The notes under the pieces were generated by a model. The model had not been told where the DNA came from. It searched no databases and was given only the letters and a program-made list of their open reading frames with translations. 64,000 bases of DNA. Source: UBA9339 sp964535195 (GTDB lineage Bacteria > Pseudomonadota > Gammaproteobacteria > UBA9339). The stretch covers positions 216,664 to 280,663 of the forward strand of contig CAZHSI010000001.1 in assembly GCA_964535195.1 (NCBI GenBank), written 5' to 3'. The position numbers and the translations under genes were made by a program. This document shows positions 29,035 through 37,793 of the stretch, in pieces; within the stretch, counting starts at the first letter, position 1; each line of letters starts with the position of its first letter.

Positions 29035-30074
29035 AAAAAGTACTTATGTTTATAGCAACCTGCATTATTCGTCTTTTTCTAATTTTATTTGTTATTATTA
29101 CAATCTATATTTTAAGAGATATTAGCATTAGCAAACATGAGATCAAGAAAACCAAAATGTTAACTGATGGGCGTATTATTTATACTGATGTAGTCAACCT
29201 TGCTCTTACAGTTTATTCTCTGGATATTAAGGCACGAGAAATAAAAAAAATATATGTAAGTCAAAAAGAAGATAGCAATGCAGAATATTTTGATAAACTT
29301 AAAAAAGAGAATGATGAGAAAAAATCTTTAGGGATCTATAATTTTGTTAATGTTAATAAAGGTAAGGGACTTATAGAATATGCTTATATTAGCAAGATGA
29401 ATTCTGATTGGGTGTTATTAGGAATAAACAATTATTCTGAAGATCTTATCTACAAACTTAATATAAAAACAGGAGAAATGGTTTATTTACGTAAAGGCTC
29501 ACTACCCACATATATGCCTCGGTATAACAAAATGTTCTTTTTCTTATCGGGTAAACATATATGCGGTGAATCTACTAAGGGAGAGCTGTATATGGTGGAT
29601 ATGGGTGATCTTAATAAGCCAAAATTTATTGCAAAGGTTATTACTGAACGTGGTGAGAATGTGATTATCCCAATATCTTATAGTGAAATAATGTTTTGGT
29701 CTTATGAAGAAGATAGTTCATTAATTTATAACATAGAAACCGACAGATTAAAAAAATGGACTGTTGAGGGTTATTCTCCTTGGAAATGGAGAGACAAAAC
29801 CAAACAATTAATTTGTAATGCTCACGGAGAGAAATTTTTAGTAAGTTTAGATGGTAAGCGTATTGAAAAAATACCCTCCCCAAAATTTGTAAGGATGTAT
29901 ATATCTGAAAAAGATATATTTGTTAATTCACATGGGGTGGCACGTTTTTACTGGCAAGATGGTTTGAATTTTAATGAGGTATCGGAGCTATCGATAAGTG
30001 ACCTTAAGACTGGTAAAAAAGAGCTATTAGGTCGCGATACTTCTTTGAATTATGGGATATATCTACCTGAATAA
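29031..30074 (+). CDS. Membrane-anchored TolB/WD-like propeller protein
   Basis: 347 residues. Its ATG overlaps the stop of the giant gene (ATGA), indicating translational coupling. The N-terminus has one hydrophobic segment (about residues 4-28), either an uncleaved anchor or a signal peptide. The remainder is made of short beta-strand-rich units such as DLIYKLNIKTGEMVYLRKGS and LSISDLKTGKKELLGRD, typical of TolB-like or WD-like propellers. A second gene of the same style (30833-31975) follows the orphan copy of the giant's C-terminal segment. By position it could be a partner or protective protein for the giant's C-terminal domain; nothing in the sequence proves this. Confidence 0.7.
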   Translation: MKKVLMFIATCIIRLFLILFVIITIYILRDISISKHEIKKTKMLTDGRIIYTDVVNLALTVYSLDIKAREIKKIYVSQKEDSNAEYFDKLKKENDEKKSLGIYNFVNVNKGKGLIEYAYISKMNSDWVLLGINNYSEDLIYKLNIKTGEMVYLRKGSLPTYMPRYNKMFFFLSGKHICGESTKGELYMVDMGDLNKPKFIAKVITERGENVIIPISYSEIMFWSYEEDSSLIYNIETDRLKKWTVEGYSPWKWRDKTKQLICNAHGEKFLVSLDGKRIEKIPSPKFVRMYISEKDIFVNSHGVARFYWQDGLNFNEVSELSISDLKTGKKELLGRDTSLNYGIYLPE

Positions 30075-30164
30075 GAGGGATAAGGCGGCTCAGGGGTATG
30101 AGGTGTAGCTACAAGTACAGCATCAAACTTAATAACCGGCTTGCAGACCAATATCAACGTGCAA

Positions 30165-30824
30165 AAGCATTTATAAATTCCATCCTTCTCCAAAAGAGCA
30201 AAAATCTGATCTTGATACCTTATGGGTTAAAAACTTAGCTGATTATTTAGCAAACGATCTAAAGGAACAAACAACTCCGTGGGTTCGAATACCAGAGATG
30301 TTTTTCCGCACCCAGTTACCAGTTTGTGATTACTTAGGTCAAGGGCGGCTAGACAAAAATGAAATATTTGGAAGTGTACGAGTGCCAGGAGGTGTTGATA
30401 GGCAAACGCCGCTACTACTTAAACCACAGTTAAGTGATGAAAAATCGCTAGAAAATTGGTCCTATATAAGCAAAACTCCGAATCAGGTGTTGTTTGGTTT
30501 AGTGCTGGAGATGGAATTATAGACGAAAATATGACAGCTAAATGGGTCAAAAGACCGTTGGATATGGACAATGCCAAAGATCAATATATTCCAGCACCGT
30601 TGACTGATAATGAAGTTACCCATTGGGGACTCTCAATAATCAATAGCAAAGGAAAACGGGAAATTGTTGGGTACTTTGGTGATTCCTATGTGCGTCCGGA
30701 AGAACAACAAGTATGCAAAAAACATTGTAAACAAAAGACCGATGTTCAAGAATTCTACGTGCCTTATAAAGTAGGTAGTCGTTACGAAGTTTATTTTGAT
30801 AATCAAATTAAGGATAAAAAATAG
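30165..30824 (+). pseudogene. Orphan C-terminal cassette of the giant protein (no start, one frameshift)
   Basis: Sequence related to the giant gene resumes here (FHPSPK-like, then LADYLANDLKEQTTPWVRIP, MFFRTQLPVCDYLGQGRLDK) without a start codon or signal. After GSV the sequence diverges fully from the giant's own C-terminus. The frame breaks near 30470-30500 (from LENWSYISKTPNQ into SGVVWFSAGDGIIDEN). The distal part keeps HWGLSIINSKGKREIVGYFG, similar in layout to the His block of the giant's domain (HSHFFWTDSEGTLHDLGFF), but no NNC block is present. It ends 8 bp before the second propeller gene. Either a decayed duplicate or a silent cassette. Confidence 0.75.
30211..30379 (+). repeat. 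Conserved pre-C-terminal segment, copy 2
   Basis: Same length (169 bp) as 28267-28435 and nearly identical; see that entry. Copy 2 precedes a different C-terminus. Confidence 0.85.
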
Positions 30825-30832
30825 GGGGAAAT

Positions 30833-31975
30833 ATGAAGAAATTTTATAATTACTTACTTCGTTATCACAAGCAAGGTGTTTTTTACAAATTAAAGCGACC
30901 TAGCAAAAACTTGAAAGTTGGTGCATCTTTTGCATTGATAACAAGGGGAGGTACGAAATTTTTTATCATGCTCTTTTTTTTGTTTGTTATCACTGGTTGT
31001 TCACGAAGTGAAGAAAACACTTGCGGTGTTTTACCAGAAAATAGTAATTATAACATTGTGGTGGGAAATCATCTGTACACTTTCACAGAGCACGGTTTAA
31101 TCTATAAAGGTTGTTACATCGATCATGAAAAGTGGAAAGGTGATGTAGAATGTCCAGTCTTAGACAAAAAAAATAAAATAATTTATTTTTATCAGTCTGA
31201 TGCTAGTTATGGACTTCCCACGGGGGTTTATAAGTTAGATATAAATAAACCAGATGGTATACCTACTTATGTAATAGATGGTGATTGCCCGTCAATTTCT
31301 CCTGATGGTAATTATTTAACATTTGGAGGAAGTTATGTAGATGAAGTTGGTTTTACTATAAAAATGTTAGACATTAAAACTGGAAAAATAATAAAAGAGT
31401 TGGTTAATGATGCGTGTACCATGGTAGTAGCTTGGATTAACGATCATCAAATAATCTATGATAGCGATGAAAATCGATTTGATAAAACGAATAGAAAAAG
31501 CAGATTATACGTGGTCGATGTAAATACGCTGGAAAAAGAGGATTTGCAAATGCCTGGTTTTTACACCGGGGTAGGTGCATTAACTCCAGATGCTAAACGT
31601 ATCTTATTAGCCAGCGTTAAAAAAGACGTATTATATAACCTTGAAACTAGACGAGTTGATAGAGTTATTTCTAACAAGCATATTGTGTCCGCACGGGAGA
31701 TGTTTTGGCTGCCAGATGAAAGTGGTTTTATATACGGAAGAGGTTTTTGGCAAGATAGGTTCAATCCAGACAGCGTCGGTAATCTAGTTTATTATTCTTT
31801 AAACAAGGAAAAAGATGTTATGTTAATCGGTAGTAAATTCTCAAGCGCTGGTTTTGTGCTACCTCCTGAAATTGAATTAAAGCCAGTTTATAATCGAAGT
31901 AATAGACTATATTTTGATTATCCAGAAAACATTAAAAAAGTTTGCATAAAACCAGCCAAAAAACATTGGTTTTAG
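30833..31975 (+). CDS. Propeller-type lipoprotein paired with the orphan cassette
   Basis: 380 residues from ATG 30833 (AGGGGGA just upstream). The first 45 residues are basic, then MLFFLFVITGCSRSEE gives a lipobox with lipid Cys in TGC, so mature protein may start there; the long basic leader is odd and a shorter start at Met46 is possible though without a good ribosome site. The body has TolB-like propeller units: DGDCPSISPDGNYLTFGG, IKMLDIKTGKIIKEL, SRLYVVDVNTLEKEDL, GVGALTPDAKRILLAS, FWLPDESGFIYGRGFW. Same architecture and relative position as the gene at 29031. The 260 bp after it shows no gene. Confidence 0.7.
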   Translation: MKKFYNYLLRYHKQGVFYKLKRPSKNLKVGASFALITRGGTKFFIMLFFLFVITGCSRSEENTCGVLPENSNYNIVVGNHLYTFTEHGLIYKGCYIDHEKWKGDVECPVLDKKNKIIYFYQSDASYGLPTGVYKLDINKPDGIPTYVIDGDCPSISPDGNYLTFGGSYVDEVGFTIKMLDIKTGKIIKELVNDACTMVVAWINDHQIIYDSDENRFDKTNRKSRLYVVDVNTLEKEDLQMPGFYTGVGALTPDAKRILLASVKKDVLYNLETRRVDRVISNKHIVSAREMFWLPDESGFIYGRGFWQDRFNPDSVGNLVYYSLNKEKDVMLIGSKFSSAGFVLPPEIELKPVYNRSNRLYFDYPENIKKVCIKPAKKHWF

Positions 31976-32236
31976 GATCAAAATGTATAAGTTTTGATAA
32001 ACCATTGCCATTGGATCAGCCAAAGGTTCCATTTTGGCATAAGATGGTCAAAGGCTTAAGTTTTGTGCCAAAACTGTCAAAATTAAGTTTAATGGGATAC
32101 CCCTTCCTGGGCTGAACGTGCTTGCTGAGCTGTTTATTTACTTGTCAGCATGTTTTTGATATTATTATCAAGATTTTTGTATGTGGATGGCTCTGATTTG
32201 AGTCTAGGGCCTAATCAATAAAAGGAGAGTATTGGT

Positions 32237-32335
32237 ATGGAGTCCTGCGGGAGATTGTCGATTGTTGTCTATTTTTCGATAGTTTTCCTTTCTCAGCTGA
32301 TGCTATGGATATTGTCCCAGGAAAAAATATGGTAA
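32237..32335 (+). other. Short frame encoding a signal peptide, probably the displaced 5' end of the coiled-coil gene
   Basis: ATG 32237 has a good ribosome site (AAAGGAGAG) and encodes MESCGRLSIVVYFSIVFLSQ before a stop at 32335. In the frame of the following long gene, the same stretch reads SFPFSADAMDIVPG, an ideal signal-peptidase site (ADA). Joining the two frames by one frameshift near 32285-32300 would give a normal Sec signal peptide for the coiled-coil protein. A real frameshift or a sequence error are both possible. Confidence 0.55.
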
Positions 32336-33897
32336 TGATTTTTCTGCTTGAACGCTTCTATGCCAAACTACACAATCTTGAAAGTAGACTGCATGACCGC
32401 GGTATTAGCATAGCATGTCTTAGTAGACTTAAAGATAACGAGGCCATCATACGAAACCTTATGGCGTCGAGGCATTCTACCCCAGATATATTTGATTATA
32501 ATAGAGACTTAGTGGAAGAGTTAGAGGGTATGGTGCGACACCTAGAGGAAGAGGTTGGAAGGCTGATGGGGGATGATGAGTGGGCAATAACAAGAAAAAA
32601 AGATATCGAAGCCTACCGCAATAAAATCAATAAAGAAGACCTTGAAAGAACTATAAGATCGCGTGAAGGGTTTCTAAAAGAGCTGCAAGAATACTTAACT
32701 GAAATGCACTCTGTTTTTATCGAACAAACTGAGGAGCTTTTAAAAAGCTTAGCTGATAAGCTGAAAAAAAATCAGGAAGCTATTGCTGACGCACAGAGAC
32801 GAATTCAAGAACTTCAAGCACAGGCTGAAAATTTACAAAAACAATTAGATGCGGTAGAAAATAGTATGGCTGCAGATTTAGCAGCTATTTCTGGTATCAT
32901 AGTTGCTGCGCAGCAGATGCATGGTATGGTGCTTGGTAACCTATCCGCTGCAGACCAAACCACTTTACAAAACTCTATAGACATATTGCAAGCAGGACCG
33001 CAACAAGGAGAGTCACTTGAAAGCTACTATCAGCGTACCGTTGCAGCAGCCCAGGATTTTGTTATGATAGCGCCTGTTGCGCAGCAGCAATATGATGTAT
33101 TGATTACAGCTGCACAAGGTGATAGAGCTAGGTACGCTGAAACTGTTGATGGTGAAGAACAAATATTGGTAGGTCATAACACTGAGTTAGTTGCAGTGAA
33201 TGATAGTTTGCTTAGACATGATACTGAAGCTGATAGAATGAGACAGGAAAGGGATGGTCTAACTAAAGAGATCAGTTTACTTAAGTCAGGAACAAGGGAT
33301 GCTGCTGGAGAAGAGAGGTTAAAGGTTAGCGAGGCTAGAGCAGTTGAATTGGATGCCGCACTAGATCGACACTCAGCTTTAGGGGATCAGTTAAGACAGA
33401 AAAGAGACAGTTTAGTTGAAAAGATACATTCAGCAGAAGAAAAGATAAAAGAGGCTAATGAAAAGATAGCAGGTATTGATGCTGCGTTGGCAGAGTTAGC
33501 GGTAAAGCAAGAAGCTATACAAGAAAGCATAATTGAATGTACTAAGAGACTTAAGAAAGTTGAGGGAACAAATGCAGAAAGAAAACAGATTGAAGCGGAA
33601 AATGTACGTGTTAAAGGTGAAATTAAAAAAGCTGAAGTTGAGTTGGGGAAGCTGAAAGATAAGCAAAGGAGTTTGGAGTTAGATATGAAAGGTCATGAAG
33701 TAGCATTGGATGATTTTGAACAAGAACATGAAAATTTAACTACAGAGCTTAGAGAAACCTCCCAATCTTTATCACAGACGCAAACTTTAGATGAAAATTC
33801 ACAGCACTTACAAAGTAGACAAAAAGATTCACCAAAAACCCCGAGAGAAGAGGAGGAAGCAAGTCCAGGCCCAAGTCTAAGCCCAAATCTAAGTTAA
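32305..33897 (+). CDS. Long coiled-coil protein with Pro/Ser tail
   Basis: 530 residues from ATG 32305 as it stands; the true N-terminus probably lies at 32237 in another frame (see the preceding entry). Heptad-rich stretches dominate residues 70-200 and 270-500 (KKNQEAIADAQRRIQELQAQ; EKIKEANEKIAGIDAALAEL), separated by an Ala/Gln-rich stretch. The C-terminus is EEEEASPGPSLSPNLS. Parts of its 3' half are repeated at 34613-35191 and 36219-36318. No family recognised; if the signal peptide is restored it would be exported, and long coiled coils are common among secreted effectors. Confidence 0.65.
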   Translation: MDIVPGKNMVMIFLLERFYAKLHNLESRLHDRGISIACLSRLKDNEAIIRNLMASRHSTPDIFDYNRDLVEELEGMVRHLEEEVGRLMGDDEWAITRKKDIEAYRNKINKEDLERTIRSREGFLKELQEYLTEMHSVFIEQTEELLKSLADKLKKNQEAIADAQRRIQELQAQAENLQKQLDAVENSMAADLAAISGIIVAAQQMHGMVLGNLSAADQTTLQNSIDILQAGPQQGESLESYYQRTVAAAQDFVMIAPVAQQQYDVLITAAQGDRARYAETVDGEEQILVGHNTELVAVNDSLLRHDTEADRMRQERDGLTKEISLLKSGTRDAAGEERLKVSEARAVELDAALDRHSALGDQLRQKRDSLVEKIHSAEEKIKEANEKIAGIDAALAELAVKQEAIQESIIECTKRLKKVEGTNAERKQIEAENVRVKGEIKKAEVELGKLKDKQRSLELDMKGHEVALDDFEQEHENLTTELRETSQSLSQTQTLDENSQHLQSRQKDSPKTPREEEEASPGPSLSPNLS

Positions 33898-33950
33898 TCG
33901 TATTGAATTGAGTAGCTAACCACAGTTAAAATATAAAATCGGAGAAAAAT

Positions 33951-34385
33951 ATGTCTAGATTAAATATGTTTAAGTTTTTGTTAGTTATGTGCAGTGCATT
34001 ATTAATGCCGTGTATTGTTCAGGCAGAAGAAATAATGAATTGTCAACCTGATGGTGTCTATATGCCACGGGAACTTACCCTTCCAGCAGAACCTGGAGTG
34101 CAAATTGAAGCTATTTTTAATGGGATTGAAGTTGAAGGTTTTTCCCACGGTAAATATGGATTAATTAAAACAACTTGGACACATATTCCCCGAGCAATAA
34201 GAAAAACCATGTCTCCAGAAGATCTTGCAAAGTTAGAGAGTATCGATGGGATTTTTATCAGATTTTATTGTGTTGGAAATGACGGTAGCCCAACAAAAAT
34301 GAATCCAGACCAGCCATGTTCTTGTGCTGAAGGCGAATCTATGACTTTGGAGTATATCTCTCCAAACTGCGCCGCTGACAATCCC
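33951..34385 (+). CDS. Cys-rich secreted protein, copy 1 (3' end lost in assembly gap)
   Basis: Signal peptide MSRLNMFKFLLVMCSALLMP ending VQA, then EEIMNCQPDG. At least six Cys follow (FYC, PCSCAEGE, NCAADN), suggesting disulfides in the periplasm or outside. The ribosome site CGGAG and the 50 bp before it are the same as for copy 2 (35245). The frame runs into the N gap at 34386; the residues visible after the gap belong to a different small gene. Over the visible part the two copies differ at a minority of positions. Function unknown. Confidence 0.75.
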
Positions 34386-34485
34386 NNNNNNNNNNNNNNN
34401 NNNNNNNNNNNNNNNNNNNNNNNNNNNNNNNNNNNNNNNNNNNNNNNNNNNNNNNNNNNNNNNNNNNNNNNNNNNNNNNNNNNNN
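34386..34485. other. Assembly gap of 100 N inside a duplicated block
   Basis: By alignment with copy 2, the sequence missing between CTGACAATCCC (ends 34385, equal to 35679) and CACATGAAGC (starts 34486, equal to 36089) should be about 409 bp, not 100. The gap therefore hides the end of the Cys-rich gene and the start of a second copy of the 59-residue gene. Confidence 0.9.
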
Positions 34486-34589
34486 CACATGAAGCTAGAA
34501 AACTTCATATTTTGGCAAAAGTAAAGGAGATAGAAAAAAGGCATCTACTTATGCTAAGGAGCCAAAGTTTAGGGGTTAACCACAATTAA
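34486..34589 (+). CDS. 3' end of a small basic protein, copy 1 (5' end lost in gap)
   Basis: After the gap the frame reads HEARKLHILAKVKEIEKRHL then LMLRSQSLGVNHN and stops. This equals the last 34 residues of the complete gene at 36013-36192, with only synonymous or near-synonymous changes. Confidence 0.65.
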
Positions 34590-34612
34590 CATAAGGAAAA
34601 GCTAAAGAATAG

Positions 34613-35191
34613 AGGTGCGAGGCTAGAGCAGTTGAATTGGATGCCGCACTAGATCAACACGCAGCTTTAGGGGGTCAGTTAAGACAGAAAAGAGACAGTT
34701 TAGTTGAAAAGATACATTCAGCAGAAGAAAAGATAAAAGAGGCTAATGAAAAGATAGCAGGTATTGATGCTAAGATGGCGGAGTTAGCGGCGAAGAAAAA
34801 AGCTATACAGGGAAGCATAATTGAATGTACTAAGAGACTTAAGCAAGTTGAGGGAACAAATGAAGAAAGAAAACAGATTGAAGCGGAAAATAAGCGTGTC
34901 AATGATAAGCTTCAAGAGGCTAAAGGCGAATTGAGTAAATTACAAGCTGAGCGAGACAAGCTAACATCAGAAATGACAGAGCAAAAAGGTGCGGTGGTAA
35001 GGTTTCAACAAGAACAGGAAAGTTTAGCTACAGAGCTTAGAGAAACATCCCAATCTTTATCACAGACGCAAGTTTTAGATGAAAGTTCACAGCATTCACA
35101 AAGTAGGCAAGAAGCTTCACCAACAAACCAGAGAAAAGAGGAGGAAGCAAGTCCAGGCCCAAGCCTAAGTCCAAGCCCAAATCCAAGTTAA
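34613..35191 (+). pseudogene. N-terminally truncated second copy of the coiled-coil gene
   Basis: Begins directly after an in-frame TAG (34610) at the point matching about residue 335 of the 32305 gene and stays in frame to a similar SPGPSLSPSPNPS tail. There is no ribosome site; the only candidate start is TTG 34637. Flanks are almost identical to copy 1, but about 45 codons in the middle (NDKLQEAKGELSKLQAERDK and onward) are diverged. It may be a silent donor cassette rather than an expressed gene. Confidence 0.7.
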
Positions 35192-35244
35192 TCGTATTGA
35201 ATTGAGTAGCTAACCCCAATTAAAATATAAAATCGGAGAAAAAT

Positions 35245-35886
35245 ATGTCTAGATTAAATATGTTTAAGTTTTTGTTAGTTATGTGCACTGCACTATTAAT
35301 GCCGTGTATTGCTCAGGCAGAAGAAATAATGAATTGTCAGCCTGATGGTACCCATATGCCACGGGAACTTACTCTACCAGCAGAACCTGGAGCACAAATT
35401 GAAGCTACTTTTAATGGGATTGAGGTTGATGGTTTTTCCCACGGTAAATATGGATTAATTAAAACAACTTGGACACTTATTCCCCGAGAAACAAGAAAAA
35501 CCATGTCTCCAGAAGATCTCTCAAAGCTAAAGAGTATCGATGGGATTTTTATTAGATTTTATTGTGCTGGAAATGATGGTAGCCCAACAGAGATGAATCC
35601 AGACCAGCCATGTTCTTGTGCTGTAGGCGAATCTATGACTTTGGAGTATATCTCTCCAAACTGCGCCGCTGACAATCCCGATCCAGAGCATCACCCAGAC
35701 AAAAAAGCCCACTTTACCGTTATCAGAAAAAGGGAAAATAGTCAGCCATCAGCAGTCGTGGCTCAGCCAGCGCAAGTAAACGTTACTTCTGGTGCTGCAA
35801 CGAAAAACTTCTATCAGGTGCCAGAAGCTTCTAGTGCGAATGTTCGTGTTGAGTCTGGCAGAAGCCATCATTGTGTGATTTCATAA
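35245..35886 (+). CDS. Cys-rich secreted protein, copy 2
   Basis: 213 residues with a good ribosome site (CGGAG) and a signal peptide ending AQA. The body matches copy 1 (EEIMNCQPDG, FSHGKYGLIKTTWT, NPDQPCSCAVGESMTLEYIS). The C-terminal part, lost in copy 1, is a low-complexity Ala/Val/Ser region and ends SGRSHHCVIS. It is followed 126 bp later by the small gene at 36013. No family recognised. Confidence 0.75.
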   Translation: MSRLNMFKFLLVMCTALLMPCIAQAEEIMNCQPDGTHMPRELTLPAEPGAQIEATFNGIEVDGFSHGKYGLIKTTWTLIPRETRKTMSPEDLSKLKSIDGIFIRFYCAGNDGSPTEMNPDQPCSCAVGESMTLEYISPNCAADNPDPEHHPDKKAHFTVIRKRENSQPSAVVAQPAQVNVTSGAATKNFYQVPEASSANVRVESGRSHHCVIS

Positions 35887-36012
35887 TGTATAATTATTTA
35901 TGTTATGAGCAACTTCAGATATTGCAAGTTATAGCTAGCCAAAGCAAGATTTTTTAAGATTGGCAAGGATTTTAAAAAGGATTATTTAAATTGAAAACAC
36001 CAAGGAGGGTAT

Positions 36013-36192
36013 ATGGGTTACTTTTTGACCGGGGCAAACCTTAATGTTGTTAACTATAATTTAGTACAAGCGCATAAATATAAGAATGCACATGAAGCTA
36101 GAAAACTTCATATTTTGGCAAAAGTAAAGGAGATAGAAAAAAGACATCTACTTATGCTAAGAAGCCAAAGTTTAGGGGTTAACCACAATTAA
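36013..36192 (+). CDS. Small basic protein (59 residues), copy 2
   Basis: ATG 36013 is preceded by AAGGAGGG, an excellent ribosome site. The product begins MGYFLTGANLNVVNYNLVQA and continues with a helical, Lys/His/Glu-rich half. The end of a first copy is visible at 34486-34589. No signal peptide or known motif; its repeated place after the Cys-rich gene suggests a functional set. Confidence 0.65.
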   Translation: MGYFLTGANLNVVNYNLVQAHKYKNAHEARKLHILAKVKEIEKRHLLMLRSQSLGVNHN

Positions 36193-36218
36193 CATAAGGA
36201 ACAAGAGAGAAAGCTAAA

Positions 36219-36318
36219 GAAGAGAGGTTAAAGGTTAGCGAGGCTAGAGCAGTTGAATTGGATGCCGCACTAGATCAACAAGCAGCTTTAGGTGATCAGT
36301 TAAGGCAGAAAAGAGACA
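36219..36318 (+). pseudogene. Third, very short copy of the coiled-coil gene
   Basis: About 100 bp matching the 32305 gene (EERLKVSEARAVELDAALDQ, then LGDQLRQKRD). It starts at the same internal point as copy 2 and is cut by the GC-rich insert at about 36319. Not functional. Confidence 0.8.
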
Positions 36319-36545
36319 AGAAAGCGTGTCGCTTGCACGCTATAGATTTTAGGCCATCGAGGCCCCTAAAATCCGCTGCATGGCCGCGACACATTATTGC
36401 GCTACGCGCGCCTTGGCCGTCCTCGTCAACGGCGCTTCGTGTACTTCGCAGCCGTCTCTCAAATGAGACTTTATGGCGCGATGCTTTTACGGGCAAAAAA
36501 CGCCCCTCAAGGCGCGCCTACCTCGGACTACTAACCTTCGCTGCG
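36319..36545. repeat. GC-rich palindrome-rich insert
   Basis: About 225 bp visibly much richer in G and C than its surroundings and full of inverted repeats: GATTTTAGG/CCTAAAATC, GCGTG/CACGC, ACGGC/GCCGT, TCTCA/TGAGA, GGGC/GCCC and the palindrome GGCGCGCC. It interrupts the third coiled-coil copy on one side and the 3' end of the histidine-kinase remnant on the other. Frames through it have no family resemblance. It looks like a small mobile or palindromic repeat element. Confidence 0.6.
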
Positions 36546-37514
36546 TTCTCTATTTTAGATATTAACGTTAAATAATTCGGCAGTTCTTGGTCATAGAACT
36601 CTTTGCCGGAAAATAGAAATAAATTAGTATATCCCTTATCATGCAGCTGTTTGGCAAGCTCTATACCACCTATATTGCTATTTAAATCATTATCCATAAA
36701 AATTTTGGTGTCTTTATTATATTTTGAAAGGTTTTCTAAAAACTTTGCCGGTCTAGTGTATTTATCTACTGTCTTTCCTTTGCCTGCTATAAGTGAATAT
36801 AAAGAATTCAGCAACATCTCTTCGTCATCTAGCAATACTACATCAACTTTTTGGGACTCTCTGTTGGCGGGATTGTTGTTTACACCAGCTTTTTTTTTCA
36901 TTGGTCACAATACATTTTGTAGTGTTTCTATCCTCTATCATAATGCCGTCGATCTTAATTGGCACCTCTGAAGCTAATTGTTTAGGTAAAATTTTAGCAC
37001 CAGCTTTAATTGCTGAATGACGCACGACTAAATTATTATGATGACTGGTAACTAGGAGGGAACGTTCAATTTTTGCTCCCTCTATTACATGTAAGCCATT
37101 TAATCCTTGTTTTAATAATTCAAAATCGACCAATAACAATAATTGATCCTTGTTGGGAAATTCATTAATAAAGCTTAGTGCTTCCTCCCCCAGAGTAAAA
37201 TGTTTTAAAGTAACATCAAGACGATCTTTAAATCTTGTGTCCCAGGCGTTATGGATGGTGCGATCGTCATCCAACACGAGAACAACATCATCATTTTTTA
37301 AATTAATTTCTGTTGCTGCCCATCCCGGCGAGGCAATAGCGGGGAAAGTGATAGTTATCTCGGTCCCGTCATCAACTTTTGATTTAATGTCAATTGTTCC
37401 CTGATTACGTTCTAAAGTTCCCATGCTTTGAGTAAAGCCAATCCCGTGCTCATCTTGTTTACCGGCAGTTACCGCAGTTTTATTCAAGATCTTAAAAAAA
37501 ATAATCAGGTCCAT
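36518..37514 (-). pseudogene. Hybrid histidine kinase remnant (HATPase end plus two receiver domains)
   Basis: The minus strand begins inside an HATPase domain (DEHGIGFTQSMGTLE, DGTEITITFP), so sensor and dimerisation domains are missing. A receiver domain follows (VVLVLDDDRTIHNAWD; LLLVDFELLKQGLNGL). A frameshift in a run of nine A (sense strand, near 36891-36899) leads into a second receiver (VDVVLLDDEEMLLNSLYSLI; IFMDNDLNSNIGGIELA). The last codons read into the GC-rich insert. The layout resembles multi-receiver kinases of Legionella relatives. Truncation makes it non-functional as a kinase. Confidence 0.8.
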
Positions 37515-37516
37515 CG

Positions 37517-37610
37517 TACTGTAGAAAGCTATTTATACGATGCAAAAAGTAAAACCGGAGTTTATACCAGCAAACAATTGCTTGCCGAATTTAGCGATAA
37601 TTTGTTTTAA
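37517..37610 (+). pseudogene. C-terminal remnant of a LuxR-type HTH regulator
   Basis: The frame RTVESYLYDAKSKTGVYTSK followed by QLLAEFSDNLF and TAA matches the recognition helix and last helix of GerE/LuxR domains. No upstream part of such a gene is present; it abuts the kinase remnant, so both were probably truncated by one deletion. The 180 bp to the next gene shows nothing else. Confidence 0.65.
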
Positions 37611-37793
37611 TAAAATTGGTGCAATAGCTTACAGCATATGCGGAGTTTATGGTGAAAGGTTTTATGGCAAATAGGCGCCAACTTAAGTAGCGTCATACAG
37701 AAATAGCATCACTGTCGGCTGTTATGTTAGGGCTTGATCTGCGTTCTTAGCTTCGTAGATTTTGAATCATTTCCTGAAATGAGCGATATAAAA

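Noticed and set aside
33951..34589. A single 212-residue protein across the second gap
   Set aside because: The sequence before and after the N belongs to two different genes, as shown by the intact second copy.
36296..36496. Minus-strand frame within the GC-rich insert
   Set aside because: No family match and lies entirely in palindromic DNA; more likely non-coding.
36258..36575. Fused open frame from coiled-coil copy 3 into the GC-rich insert
   Set aside because: Only the first part is homologous; the rest is read-through of the inserted element.
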